Shown here: piece after piece, positions 14,422-23,464 of the stretch
Layout: each line of letters starts with the position of its first letter
Numbering within the stretch: position 1 is the stretch's first letter
Assembly (NCBI GenBank): GCA_902803805.1
Contig: CADCRH010000021.1
Coordinates: 1-48,553 of the forward strand
From: an uncultured Ruminococcus sp.
GTDB taxonomy: Bacteria > Bacillota > Clostridia > Oscillospirales > Acutalibacteraceae
Direction: 5' to 3'
DNA length: 48,553 nt
Made by a program: the position numbers and the translations under genes
Notes under the pieces: generated by a model
Database searches by the model: none
What the model was told of the DNA's origin: nothing
What the model saw: only the letters and a program-made list of their open reading frames with translations

Positions 14422-16450
14422 TTTTTATATCCTCCTTTAATTTTCTGTATATCTGTGATGCGTTCAGGTCAACTTTGCCGTTCACATCACGGATGTTGAT
14501 GGTAAGACAATCGGCATCTCTGCCGTAATCGATCAAATAAAGCTCCTTCATTATATCAAGTATCATCAAAAGCTTAAAGGCATCTATGCTCGGACAGCCT
14601 GTTCTTGTGAGCAGAGAATCAGGCGAATACATAGGACGGGGATTCTTTTTCAGATAAAGATATACTGCGGCAAATTCATTTCTTGACGGGTAAAAATCAT
14701 CATTGAAGCCGCTCGGCGTGACGCCGCTTTTATATTTTTCATAGTCTTGTATTTTGTACATTGTTCCCTCGGTGTCAAAGCCCGAAAGCTTAATGTCCTT
14801 TACCGTAAACGAGAGACTTTCTCTTCCCTGATAAACGTTAATATCGATATTGACGGCAAAATCAAGTGTGTCACCCTCCAAATACGGAAACTCGTCGGGA
14901 GCAGTGGAAAATTTTAAAAGATTCAGTCTTGCATTTCCTCTCGATACCGCCAGCTTTAAATGCTTGCCGCCCGAAAGAGGAACGATTTTATCAAGCTTCA
15001 TTCCATTCAGACCGAAAACGGGTTTCGGATTGCCGTAGCCGAACGGTTCAAAGTTCTGAAGCTGATGAACCATATCCGTCACGATCGTGTCGGGATTCAG
15101 ATTACAGTCAAGCTTGACAGCCGCCAGCGGCATTTTATCAAGCGCATTGGCATAATCGTTGATTGCTTTTCTGAATGTGTCGATATTTTCCTGTTTGATA
15201 CTGAATCCGACAGCCATCGGATGACCGCCGAATTTTTCAAGATATTCCGAACAAGCAAAAACAGCATCAACCAAAGAAAATCCCGAAACACTTCTTCCCG
15301 AAGCTTTACATACCTCTCCATCCTCAGAAATAATAATTGAAGGTTTACCGTATTTTTCGGTTACTTTTGACGAAACAATACCAATAACGCCTGCATTCCA
15401 GCCTTTGGAGGAAACAACCAAAACACGGTCGTAAGTCAAACGGGGATTTTCTTCAAGCTGTGTGATGATCTGTTGATATATATTGGCTTCAATGGACTGA
15501 CGCTCGGCATTGAGCTTTCCAAGAAGTGCCGCTTTTTGTTCCGCTGTTTCATCATCCTCTGTTAAAAACATTGTCAATGCATCATACGGTGTGCCGAGTC
15601 TGCCTGAAGCGTTGATTCTCGGTGCCAGACGAAAACCAATGGTTCCGGCATTCACCTTTGATATCCCCGCTTCTTCGATCAAACCGGTAATTCCGGGACG
15701 CTCTGTGTTTTCTATATGAAAAATTCCTGCCTTGACTATATCGCGGTTTTCGCCATTGATCGGTACCAGATCGGCAACCGTTCCAATTGCCGCAAGGTCA
15801 GCATAGTTTTCCATTATCGAAAAGCTGTCGCCCTCCAGCGCAATAGCAAGCTTCAAGGCAATGCCGGCACCGGAAAAATCTTCAAAGGGAGAATCATCAT
15901 CGGTTCTATGGGGATTGACGACAGCAACTGCCTTCGGTAAAATATCCTGTGGTTTATGATGGTCGGTAACAACAACGTCAATACCGAGTGTGGAAGCATA
16001 GTTGATCTCATCTATTGCAGAAATACCGTTGTCAACGGTGATGATCAGTCCGACTCCCTCGGAATGAAGCTTATCAACAGCGCCCTTGTTCATTCCATAG
16101 CCCTCTGCGTTTCGGTCGGGTATATAATACATCACATTGGCAAAGACAGATTCCAGATAAGAATAAAGAATTGCTGTTGAAGTCACTCCGTCACAGTCAT
16201 AATCTCCGTAAACACAAATTTTTTCATACGACACAACAGCCTTTTTGATTCTTTTGACCGCTTTATCCATATCCTTTATCAAAAACGGATCGGACAGTTC
16301 ATTTTGCGCAGAAAAGAATTTTTCTATTTCCTCTCTTTTAGTGATATTCCTGATCGCCAGAAGCATTGATGTAAACACGGGCAGTCCGTAATTTTTAGTA
16401 AGTTCACGGACTTTATTTTTATCAAGCTCGGACACTGTCCATTTTTTCAT
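14414..16450 (-). CDS. recJ: Single-stranded-DNA exonuclease RecJ
   Basis: 678 residues from the ATG at 16450 (GGTGGA upstream). The DHH phosphoesterase motifs are complete: DYDCDG (83-88), VDNG (139-142), DHH (163-165) and AIGTVADLVP (221-230). The DHHA1 motif GGHPMAVGF is near 408, and an OB-fold region follows. RecJ degrades 5' single strands in recombination and mismatch repair. It leads the recJ-rel-dtd-MBL-hemZ run from a clear promoter. The apt gene that often lies between recJ and rel in Clostridia is not here. Confidence 0.96.
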   Translation of the reverse strand: MKKWTVSELDKNKVRELTKNYGLPVFTSMLLAIRNITKREEIEKFFSAQNELSDPFLIKDMDKAVKRIKKAVVSYEKICVYGDYDCDGVTSTAILYSYLESVFANVMYYIPDRNAEGYGMNKGAVDKLHSEGVGLIITVDNGISAIDEINYASTLGIDVVVTDHHKPQDILPKAVAVVNPHRTDDDSPFEDFSGAGIALKLAIALEGDSFSIMENYADLAAIGTVADLVPINGENRDIVKAGIFHIENTERPGITGLIEEAGISKVNAGTIGFRLAPRINASGRLGTPYDALTMFLTEDDETAEQKAALLGKLNAERQSIEANIYQQIITQLEENPRLTYDRVLVVSSKGWNAGVIGIVSSKVTEKYGKPSIIISEDGEVCKASGRSVSGFSLVDAVFACSEYLEKFGGHPMAVGFSIKQENIDTFRKAINDYANALDKMPLAAVKLDCNLNPDTIVTDMVHQLQNFEPFGYGNPKPVFGLNGMKLDKIVPLSGGKHLKLAVSRGNARLNLLKFSTAPDEFPYLEGDTLDFAVNIDINVYQGRESLSFTVKDIKLSGFDTEGTMYKIQDYEKYKSGVTPSGFNDDFYPSRNEFAAVYLYLKKNPRPMYSPDSLLTRTGCPSIDAFKLLMILDIMKELYLIDYGRDADCLTINIRDVNGKVDLNASQIYRKLKEDIKNA

Positions 16451-16511
16451 TATTCCACCGCCTTTTTCCTCATTATGCAGTATGTCTTTCAAAATTTTTA
16501 AGTTACATTCT

Positions 16512-16540
16512 ATTGTATCATATTCATTTCCTCATTTCAA
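16512..16540 (-). promoter_or_regulatory. Sigma-A-type promoter for recJ operon
   Basis: Minus strand TTGAAA (16535-16540), 17-bp spacer, TACAAT (16512-16517), about 60 bases before the recJ ATG. Confidence 0.72.
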
Positions 16541-16599
16541 TCAAACAACATCAAGATTGGATAAATTCTTCAATTTTTTTCTTTTCAGCCGTTGATTGT

Positions 16600-16656
16600 T
16601 CACAAAAAACAGAAAAAAGAAACAAAGAGAACCGTCCCGAACAGGACAGCCCTCTT
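16600..16656 (-). terminator. Intrinsic terminator after the Rpn-type nuclease gene
   Basis: An 11-bp stem with some GU pairs (16627-16637 with 16644-16654) followed on the minus strand by a T-rich run. It isolates the Rpn gene from the recJ promoter region. Confidence 0.7.
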
Positions 16657-16676
16657 GTAATACATTCTCTCTATTT

Positions 16677-17576
16677 TTATGCCTGCATAGCAAGCATATT
16701 TTCAACCTCCGCTTCGGACATATCAAAAATATTTGCCATTTCTTTGATCGTATGACCTGCCTTTTTCATTCTTTGAAGAATTCGGATATCCTCTTTTATT
16801 TTGCCCTCGGCACGACCTTCTGCTCTGCCTTTTTCTCTGCCTTTGGCTTCACACTCTATTCTTGCTTCAATAAAGTCCTGCTCTGTTATTTTCATATCAA
16901 AGTACTCCTTTCCGATAAGAATGTCGAGATCATCTCTGCCTATAGCTTCATTATACAGTGACAATAATTGATTTGCAAGTATGCTTTGGGAATATTTTTC
17001 GTAAAATTTTTCAAGAGATTCCTGACTGTCAGCAGAGAAAAATTCGGAAAATATTTTCAGATTCTGTTCAATATTTCCCTTTTCGTCAGCATTGACTGAC
17101 GGAACATACACATTATACAGTGTCAACAACTGTGAATAAACTTCGTGATTCTGATTATACAGATGGATAATTTCAACAGGTTCAGCATTATCCTTTTTTG
17201 TCATAATAAAGGATACCACAATTTCGTTCAGCTGATGATATGCCCCTTTGTTAACCGTTTGCCCTGCGATGGCACGACAAGCATAATAGATCGTCCTGTT
17301 TTTAATTAACTGCTCAGCATAAGTGTTTTGCAAATCAATACTGTAAATGGTGCCGTTTGAATCCTTGGCGTAGGTATCAAAACGAATATAGTTATGGTCA
17401 ATATTTTCGGGCGGATAATTTGCCTGTGATAACACCTCTTCGGTGTTAAGGGTATGCCCGGTTACCGATTTGAGTAATTCCGCAAACAGTACCTTTCCCG
17501 TATCCCTGCCTGAAAACATAATGGCAAAAATCAAATCATTTCTCGGCGGATATTTTTCATTATAAAACAAATCCAA
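16677..17576 (-). CDS. Rpn-type PD-(D/E)XK nuclease / transposase-derived family protein
   Basis: 299 residues of the PD-(D/E)XK nuclease-family transposase group (Rpn/YhgA-like). The N terminus NDLIFAIMFSGRDTGKVLFAELL matches the family; catalytic-type residues are probably Asp in RFDTYAKD and IDLQ at about 79-81. A tandem GREKGRAEGRAEGKIK segment near residue 245 and a helix-turn-helix-like tail (IKEMANIFDMSEAEVENML) follow. Family members promote RecA-independent recombination or act as nucleases. The start is TTG with GGGAGTG at 17582-17588. No terminal inverted repeats were seen around it, so it is not an obvious mobile element. Confidence 0.85.
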   Translation of the reverse strand: MDLFYNEKYPPRNDLIFAIMFSGRDTGKVLFAELLKSVTGHTLNTEEVLSQANYPPENIDHNYIRFDTYAKDSNGTIYSIDLQNTYAEQLIKNRTIYYACRAIAGQTVNKGAYHQLNEIVVSFIMTKKDNAEPVEIIHLYNQNHEVYSQLLTLYNVYVPSVNADEKGNIEQNLKIFSEFFSADSQESLEKFYEKYSQSILANQLLSLYNEAIGRDDLDILIGKEYFDMKITEQDFIEARIECEAKGREKGRAEGRAEGKIKEDIRILQRMKKAGHTIKEMANIFDMSEAEVENMLAMQA

Positions 17577-17595
17577 TTATATCACTCCCAATTTT

Positions 17596-17624
17596 ATCAT
17601 AACACATTTTTTCTTTTTACTCAA
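17596..17624 (-). promoter_or_regulatory. Promoter for the Rpn-type gene
   Basis: Minus strand TTGAGT (17619-17624), 17-bp spacer, TATGAT (17596-17601), about 20 bases before the TTG start. Confidence 0.55.
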
Positions 17625-17653
17625 CTTTCTTGCAATACTTTTGCCTATTTTTG

Positions 17654-17682
17654 TTGAAGAAAAATACTTTTTGTGCTATACT
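17654..17682 (+). promoter_or_regulatory. Promoter for the DHHW lipoprotein gene
   Basis: TTGAAG (17654-17659), 17-bp spacer, TATACT (17677-17682), 35 bases before the start. It is divergent from, and about 30 bases away from, the Rpn gene promoter. Confidence 0.7.
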
Positions 17683-17717
17683 GATGTTCGATAACACAAA
17701 ATCACGGAGGTGCAACA

Positions 17718-18887
17718 ATGAAGAAAAACAACAAAATGAAAATAATTGCATTATCGCTTATGGCAGTACTCTCTATCGGCTCTTTTTCGGCGTGTTCCAC
17801 TCAGGACGAAAACAACAGCAATGGAGCCTCACCGGACATATCTGTATCGGATTCCGACAGTAACACCAATGATACGGAAGAATCCAAGGAAGATAACAAG
17901 AGTACCGAAAACAACAGCCAAACAGACAACAAAAACAGTTCCACTCAAAACGATGATGATAAAGAAAACGGCGAAATTCCTGTGCTTTCCGACCCTACTC
18001 CCGATGAGATGGGTGAAACCATCAACGGAATTTTAGTATATAACAGAGTGGCTTATGAGCTTTTCGGCGGCGGTGAATCACTGGCGCAGGACTATGCAAA
18101 AGCGATATCGGATATTAAAAATCATTTTGGTGACGGCATCAAAGTTTATAATGTCGTTGTTCCGACACACTGCGGTGTTACTCTGCCCGAAAAGTTCAGC
18201 GACAGGGTTTCTTCACAGGAAGATTATCTGAATACCATTTGCAGTTCCTACAGTGCTGATGTTATCGGTGTTAATGCCTATGATACGATAATGCACCACA
18301 GGGACGAATATCTGTATTTCAATACTGACCACCACTGGACAGGACTGGCGGCTTACTACGCCTATCGGGATTTCTGCAAGGCGGCAGGCGTTGAGGCGAT
18401 TTCGCTTGATGATATGGAACGCAATAAAATCGAGGGTTATTACGGCAGTCTTGCCAATGATATAGAGGATTCTTCCCTGCTTGATGAGGACTATGTTGAA
18501 TACTTCACCGTCAACTACGATATTGATACCACACTGTATGATTCCAATGCGGAAGACCCTCAGGACTATATGCTGATTCACAGCTATGCGGAAGGTGTCA
18601 ATTCTTATGGTGTTTTCCTCGGCGGCGATCAGCCGTTAATGGTTACGAAAAATAAAAACGGCAACGGAAAGAAAATTGCTGTGATAAAGGAATCTTACGG
18701 AAATGCTTTTGCTCCGTTCATCGCCTATACATACAGTGAGGCTCACATAATGGATTTCAGGGATATTGACTTTGATTTGAAACAATATCTGATTGATAAC
18801 GAAATTGATGAAGTTATCTTCGTTAACAATGCGATGGCTTCGGCCACACCTGAAAGAGTGGAGGAACTGGAGGCACTGGCTCAATAA
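17718..18887 (+). CDS. DHHW-motif lipoprotein (AlgX/SGNH-like), function unknown
   Basis: 389 residues. A lipoprotein signal peptide ends at SFSAC (Cys 26). Residues 30-85 are a low-complexity acidic linker of S, T, N, D, E and K. The globular domain then contains TDHHWTGLAAYYAY, the DHHW motif of the AlgX/AlgJ-like SGNH superfamily, and IKESYGNAFAPF, where the Ser of the SGNH fold is expected. Relatives are linked to O-acetylation of extracellular polysaccharide; here no MBOAT acyltransferase partner is adjacent, so activity is uncertain. GGAGGTG precedes the ATG. Divergent from the Rpn gene and convergent with trpA. Confidence 0.88.
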   Translation: MKKNNKMKIIALSLMAVLSIGSFSACSTQDENNSNGASPDISVSDSDSNTNDTEESKEDNKSTENNSQTDNKNSSTQNDDDKENGEIPVLSDPTPDEMGETINGILVYNRVAYELFGGGESLAQDYAKAISDIKNHFGDGIKVYNVVVPTHCGVTLPEKFSDRVSSQEDYLNTICSSYSADVIGVNAYDTIMHHRDEYLYFNTDHHWTGLAAYYAYRDFCKAAGVEAISLDDMERNKIEGYYGSLANDIEDSSLLDEDYVEYFTVNYDIDTTLYDSNAEDPQDYMLIHSYAEGVNSYGVFLGGDQPLMVTKNKNGNGKKIAVIKESYGNAFAPFIAYTYSEAHIMDFRDIDFDLKQYLIDNEIDEVIFVNNAMASATPERVEELEALAQ

Positions 18888-18893
18888 ATCAAC

Positions 18894-18932
18894 AAAAACA
18901 AGTCTTTGCGTTTTGTACAAAGACTTGTTTTT
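18894..18932. terminator. Bidirectional terminator between DHHW lipoprotein gene and trpA
   Basis: A 14-bp perfect stem (18895-18908 with 18918-18931), 9-nt loop and T-rich flanks on both strands. It ends the lipoprotein transcript and the trp operon. Confidence 0.88.
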
Positions 18933-18993
18933 ATTTTGGATAAACTATATTTTGATTTCTTTATCAATTTGTAGGTGTTCGGGAATCTCCATA

Positions 18994-19770
18994 TTATTGA
19001 TGATGGCAGGCATCGGCAAGTGATTTGACATATTCGCCTACATACTTTACGCTGTCCCTGCCGTATTTCGCAATAATTCTGACAATGGCACTTCCCACGA
19101 TCACGCCGTCTGCTGTTTTGGACATTGCCGCCGCCTGTTCGGGAGTTGATATGCCGAAACCTACCGCACAAGGTATATCAGAAGCAGATTTTGCCAGTGA
19201 TACAATTTCGCCTATATCGGTTTTGATCTCAGAGCGCACTCCCGTTACACCGAGTGATGATACTATGTATAAAAAACCTTCTGCGTCTTTTGCAATACTT
19301 GTAATTCTGTCGTGTGAAGTCGGTGCTACCAGTGACACCAACTCTATACCGTATTTTTTTGTATAGGGATGAAGTTCTTCCTTCTCCTCATACGGAACAT
19401 CGGGAATGATAAGTCCGTCAATGCCTATCTGTTGGCATTTCTGCATAAATTTCTCCGTACCATAGCCGAACACAACATTACAGTAGGTCATAAACACAAG
19501 CGGAATCGCAACATTCGGGCGGATTTTTTCCACAAGGTCAAAAATCTTTTCGGTGGTCGTTCCGTTTGCCAATGCCCGTATGTCGGCTTCCTGGATCACG
19601 GTTCCCTCTGCAATCGGGTCGGAAAACGGTATGCCGATCTCTATCAGGTCAACGCCGTTTTCCACCATTTCATAGATCAACTTTTCGGTCGTTTCAAGGT
19701 CGGGGTCGCCTGCCGTGATAAAGGCAATAAATGCTTTTTTGTTTTCAAATGCTTTGCTCAGTTTAGTCAT
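18994..19770 (-). CDS. trpA: Tryptophan synthase alpha subunit
   Basis: 258 residues of the TrpA TIM barrel. It splits indole-3-glycerol phosphate into indole and glyceraldehyde 3-phosphate. The catalytic Glu is in EIGIPFSDP (Glu 44). The second acidic residue, Asp in the E. coli enzyme's LADG, is Glu 55 here (IAEG). The phosphate-binding GVTGVR and GFGIST loops are present. The last gene of the trp operon, it overlaps trpB by 8 bases, with GGGGGG as its ribosome site. Confidence 0.97.
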   Translation of the reverse strand: MTKLSKAFENKKAFIAFITAGDPDLETTEKLIYEMVENGVDLIEIGIPFSDPIAEGTVIQEADIRALANGTTTEKIFDLVEKIRPNVAIPLVFMTYCNVVFGYGTEKFMQKCQQIGIDGLIIPDVPYEEKEELHPYTKKYGIELVSLVAPTSHDRITSIAKDAEGFLYIVSSLGVTGVRSEIKTDIGEIVSLAKSASDIPCAVGFGISTPEQAAAMSKTADGVIVGSAIVRIIAKYGRDSVKYVGEYVKSLADACHHQ

Positions 19771-20947
19771 TAATATTTACCCCCCTGTATCTTGCGATCG
19801 CCGCAACGTCCTTGTCACCTCTGCCGCTGACATTGATAACAATGATTTTATCTTTGGACATTTCAGGTGCGATTTTCAGAGCGTGTGCGATTGCGTGTGA
19901 GCTTTCTATTGCAGGAATAATGCCCTCCGTGCGTGAAAGATACTCAAATGCATTCACTGCCTCTTCGTCCGTAACCGGAACATATTCCGCTCTGCTTGTG
20001 TCCTTCAGATTGGCGTGTTCCGGACCGATACCCGGATAGTCAAGTCCTGCCGAAATCGAATAAACGGGTGCTATCTGACCGAATTCGTCCTGACAGAAAT
20101 AAGACTTCATTCCGTGGAAAATGCCCAGTCTGCCGTTTGCCATTGTTGCGGCATTTTTCGGATTGTCAACACCAAGACCTGCCGCCTCACAGCCAATCAA
20201 ACGAACGTCCTTATCTTCAATAAAGTGGTAGAACGCACCGATTGCATTACTGCCGCCGCCGACACAGGCAAGAACCACATCGGGAAGTCTGCCCTCTTTT
20301 TCCAGAATCTGTGCTTTGATCTCCTTGCTGATGACGGACTGAAAATCACGTACAATAGTCGGGAACGGGTGCGGTCCCATTACAGAACCGAGAACATAGT
20401 GGGTATCGTCAATTCTTGATACCCATTCACGGAAAGTTTCGTTGACTGCGTCTTTCAGTGTCTTTGTACCGCTGGTTACGGGATGAACCTTTGCGCCGAG
20501 AAGCTCCATTCGATAGACATTCAATGCCTGTCGCTCACAGTCAACCGCTCCCATAAACACTTCACATTCCATTCCCATTAATGCCGCTATGGTCGCAGTC
20601 GCTACACCGTGCTGACCTGCTCCCGTTTCGGCAATCAGTCTGGTTTTGCCCATTTTCTTTGCTAACAGTGCCTGACCGAGTGCGTTGTTGATCTTGTGTG
20701 AGCCTGTGTGGTTCAGATCTTCTCTTTTGAGATAAATTTTTGCACCGCCGAGATCTTTTGTCATCTTCTCGGCGTAATACAAAAGGGACGGTCTGCCTGT
20801 ATATTCATTGAAAAGAGCCGTCAGTTCTTGATTAAACTGCTCGTCATTCTTATAAAAATTGTATGCTGTTTCGAGGTCGTTCACCGCATTCATCAGCGTT
20901 TCGGGAATATACTGACCTCCGTGTATGCCGAATCTTCCTTTTGACAT
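19763..20947 (-). CDS. trpB: Tryptophan synthase beta subunit
   Basis: 394 residues, PLP-dependent. It joins indole and serine to make tryptophan. The cofactor lysine lies in [13 protein letters not shown] (Lys 85) and the PLP phosphate loop is GGGSNAIG. The start [16 protein letters not shown] is typical of the short TrpB1 type that partners TrpA; the ATG at 20947 has AGGAGGAA upstream. One base separates it from trpF. Confidence 0.98.
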   Translation of the reverse strand: MSKGRFGIHGGQYIPETLMNAVNDLETAYNFYKNDEQFNQELTALFNEYTGRPSLLYYAEKMTKDLGGAKIYLKREDLNHTGSHKINNALGQALLAKKMGKTRLIAETGAGQHGVATATIAALMGMECEVFMGAVDCERQALNVYRMELLGAKVHPVTSGTKTLKDAVNETFREWVSRIDDTHYVLGSVMGPHPFPTIVRDFQSVISKEIKAQILEKEGRLPDVVLACVGGGSNAIGAFYHFIEDKDVRLIGCEAAGLGVDNPKNAATMANGRLGIFHGMKSYFCQDEFGQIAPVYSISAGLDYPGIGPEHANLKDTSRAEYVPVTDEEAVNAFEYLSRTEGIIPAIESSHAIAHALKIAPEMSKDKIIVINVSGRGDKDVAAIARYRGVNIND

Positions 20948-20948
20948 T

Positions 20949-21560
20949 TCAGTTCCTCCTGACAATTTGAATCAGTTCCGATATTTTATGTTTGTCTTTC
21001 AGTCCGTCGGTTTCCGCTCCGCTGCTGACATCCAAACAATAGGCACCGACATTCAGTGCCTGTGCGATATTTTCCGTATCAAGACCGCCTGCAAGAAAAT
21101 AAGGCTTTGTTATTTTGGGGATTATCCTCCAATCAAAGACCTTGCCCGTGCCACCATAGGCATTTTTGTCATAGGTATCCAACAACAGATAATCAACAGG
21201 CAGTCGGTCGGCGGCAAGAATCTCATCTGTACTTTTTACTCTTACCGCACGGATAATCGGAATCTCTGTGTTGGCACGAAGCGTATGGAGATAGTTCTCG
21301 TCCTCATCTCCGTGAAGCTGTATCAAATCTATTATGCCCCGATCAGCAAGGTCAATCACAAAATCAATATCATTGTTCAAAAAAACACCGACTGCTTTGA
21401 TGTCCTTGCTTAAAACCGATCTCAACACTGCTGCCTGTTCCGCCGTTACGGTTCGTTTGCGTCCGAGTGCAAACACAAAACCGATATAATCGGGTCGGTA
21501 TTCGTTGACCGCCTCTATATCCTCTATGCGTTTTAAACCGCAGATTTTTATTTTTGTCAT
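20949..21560 (-). CDS. trpF: Phosphoribosylanthranilate isomerase
   Basis: 203 residues, TIM barrel. It converts N-phosphoribosylanthranilate to CdRP. The general-base Cys is in [11 protein letters not shown] (Cys 7), and the acid Asp is in [20 protein letters not shown]. The phosphate site [11 protein letters not shown] is intact. It overlaps trpC by 4 bases (ATGA). Confidence 0.97.
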   Translation of the reverse strand: MTKIKICGLKRIEDIEAVNEYRPDYIGFVFALGRKRTVTAEQAAVLRSVLSKDIKAVGVFLNNDIDFVIDLADRGIIDLIQLHGDEDENYLHTLRANTEIPIIRAVRVKSTDEILAADRLPVDYLLLDTYDKNAYGGTGKVFDWRIIPKITKPYFLAGGLDTENIAQALNVGAYCLDVSSGAETDGLKDKHKISELIQIVRRN

Positions 21561-22339
21561 AAAATTTCGCCTTTCAACTGTGAAAGCATTTTTGCTTTGT
21601 TGGGTGAACGCATCAGCGTTTCACCAATCAGTACCGCATTGACATCGGCACTTCTGAGAACATTAATATCCTCGGCGGTCTTAATGCCGCTTTCGGCTAC
21701 AAAAGTTATCTCACTTGGCACCAGTTTTCTTAAACGGGTGCAGTTGTTGATGTCAACCGTAAAATCTTTCAGATTACGATTATTGACACCTACCAGCCTT
21801 GCGCCTGCCGAGAGTGCCGAACGAACTTCTTCTTCATCGTGGGCTTCCACAAGAGCCGACAAACCGAGAGAATCGCATATTTCGATATATCGGGCAATCG
21901 TTTTTGTGTCAAGAATGGCACCTATCAGCAGTACAGCCGACGCTCCTATTGCACGAGCCTGATAAATCATATATTCATCAACGGTAAAATCCTTGCGAAT
22001 GATCGGAAGATAAATGGCTTCGCTGATCTCCTCGACATACTGATTACTGCCCTTGAAATATTCGGGTTCCGTGAGGACGGAAACGGCAGACGCTCCTGCC
22101 GCTTCATAGTCCTTCGCTATCTGCACATATGGAAAATCGGGTGCAATCAGTCCCTTTGACGGAGAGGCTTTTTTGACTTCACAGATAAATTGTATGTCCT
22201 CTCCCCTTAATGCCTTTTCAAATTCAAAATTTTTCTTCGGCATTGAAAGCGCCTTGTGCTTCATTTCGTCGGGTGAGATGATTTTCTTTTCGTTTTCAAC
22301 GCGCAGTCTTGTTGACTGTGCCAGCTTATCAAGAATCAT
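21557..22339 (-). CDS. trpC: Indole-3-glycerol phosphate synthase
   Basis: 260 residues. It closes the indole ring from CdRP. The N-terminal cap and FICEVKKASPSKG (catalytic Lys) are present, with IIRKDFTVDEYMIYQARAIGA, VGVNNRNLKDF and LIGETLMRS as the later phosphate-binding motifs. The ATG has GGGGAAG upstream. Starts 14 bases after the trpD stop. Confidence 0.97.
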   Translation of the reverse strand: MILDKLAQSTRLRVENEKKIISPDEMKHKALSMPKKNFEFEKALRGEDIQFICEVKKASPSKGLIAPDFPYVQIAKDYEAAGASAVSVLTEPEYFKGSNQYVEEISEAIYLPIIRKDFTVDEYMIYQARAIGASAVLLIGAILDTKTIARYIEICDSLGLSALVEAHDEEEVRSALSAGARLVGVNNRNLKDFTVDINNCTRLRKLVPSEITFVAESGIKTAEDINVLRSADVNAVLIGETLMRSPNKAKMLSQLKGEIL

Positions 22340-22353
22340 TTTTTCTTCCCCTG

Positions 22354-23373
22354 TTATTCTGCAAATTCTTTGGTCGCCTTGATAAATTCGTCCAATTTTG
22401 CTTTCGCCTTGCCGCTGTCAATGGTTTCTTGTGCCAGTCGGATACCATCTGCGATGGTTTCGGCGGCATTGGTCAAATAAAGGCTCATACCTGCATTGAG
22501 AACAACAATATCACGCTTTGCGTCCTTGACACCGTTCAGAATGTCCAGCGTAATCTGTGCATTGTCCTCCGGAGAACCGCCGAGGATGTCTTCCAGCGGC
22601 ACTTTCTTCAGTCCGTAGTCCTCGGCATTCACGGTGTAGGTGTTAATTTCGCCGTCCTTGATCTCACAAACAAGGTTCGGACCCGTTGTGGTCATTTCGT
22701 CCAGTCTTGACGCACCGCATACCGCCGCACCGCGTTTTACGCCGAGATTATGAAGAACTTTTGCGAGCGGTTCTACTAACTTGTCACTGTAAACACCCAT
22801 TAACTGATACTCTGCCGCTGCGGGATTCGTCAGCGGTCCGAGAATATTGAATACTGAACGGATTCCCGTTTCACGTCTTGCAGGAGCAGCAAAACGCATT
22901 GAAGCGTGATAAGTCGGTGCAAACATAAAACACACTTTCGACTTTGCAAGAACCTTTTCATTCTGTTCGGGTGTCAGCGTAATGTTGGCGCCGAGTCTTT
23001 CGAGAACATCGGCAGCACCGCTTTTGCTGGAAACACTTCTGTTGCCGTGCTTGGCGATCGGTACGCCTGCACCTGCGATCACAAATGCGGCAGTCGTGGA
23101 AATGTTGAACGTTCCGACTTTATCACCGCCTGTTCCAACGATCTCAAATACGTCCAGTCCTTTGGTGTCCAGCTTCACACCCTTAGCTCTCATTACTTCG
23201 GCACAAGCGGTGATCTCCTCAATGGTTTCGCCCTTGATACTGAATGCGGTGATAAAGGACGCAATCTGTGCGTCGGTTGCCTGTCCGTCCATAATTTCGC
23301 CCATTACTTCTTTGGTCAGGTCATAGCCGAGGTCTTTTCCCTCAACAAGCTTTGCAATTGCTTCTTTGATCAT
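22354..23373 (-). CDS. trpD: Anthranilate phosphoribosyltransferase
   Basis: 339 residues. It transfers phosphoribose from PRPP to anthranilate. The PRPP loop GTGGDKVGTFNIST and the KHGNRSVSSKSGAADVLE segment are intact. The ATG at 23373 has AAGGA ten bases upstream; a TTG at 23382 sits too close to it. The gene is separated from trpG by 74 bases that include a copy of the dispersed repeat. Confidence 0.97.
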   Translation of the reverse strand: MIKEAIAKLVEGKDLGYDLTKEVMGEIMDGQATDAQIASFITAFSIKGETIEEITACAEVMRAKGVKLDTKGLDVFEIVGTGGDKVGTFNISTTAAFVIAGAGVPIAKHGNRSVSSKSGAADVLERLGANITLTPEQNEKVLAKSKVCFMFAPTYHASMRFAAPARRETGIRSVFNILGPLTNPAAAEYQLMGVYSDKLVEPLAKVLHNLGVKRGAAVCGASRLDEMTTTGPNLVCEIKDGEINTYTVNAEDYGLKKVPLEDILGGSPEDNAQITLDILNGVKDAKRDIVVLNAGMSLYLTNAAETIADGIRLAQETIDSGKAKAKLDEFIKATKEFAE

Positions 23374-23419
23374 TTCAATCAAATCCTTTCAGTCATTATT
23401 TTTTAATATACTTCAAATT

Positions 23420-23464
23420 CCCCCGCAGGGTAATTATGAATTATGCATTATGAATTATGAATTG
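23420..23464. repeat. Dispersed repeat inside the trp operon, spanning the trpG stop
   Basis: CCCCGCAGGG is followed by tandem TAATTATGAAT, TATGCATTATGAATT and TATGAATT units. Read on the minus strand, the repeat supplies the last codons and TAA of trpG and then fills the trpG-trpD gap. Confidence 0.75.

Noticed and set aside
13558-14499. 313-residue plus-strand open frame opposite rel
   Set aside because: Antisense shadow of rel; composition reflects the complementary codons and no motif is recognisable.
16600-17720. Insertion sequence around the Rpn-type gene
   Set aside because: No terminal inverted repeats or target duplications were visible at the borders; the gene has its own ordinary promoter and terminator.
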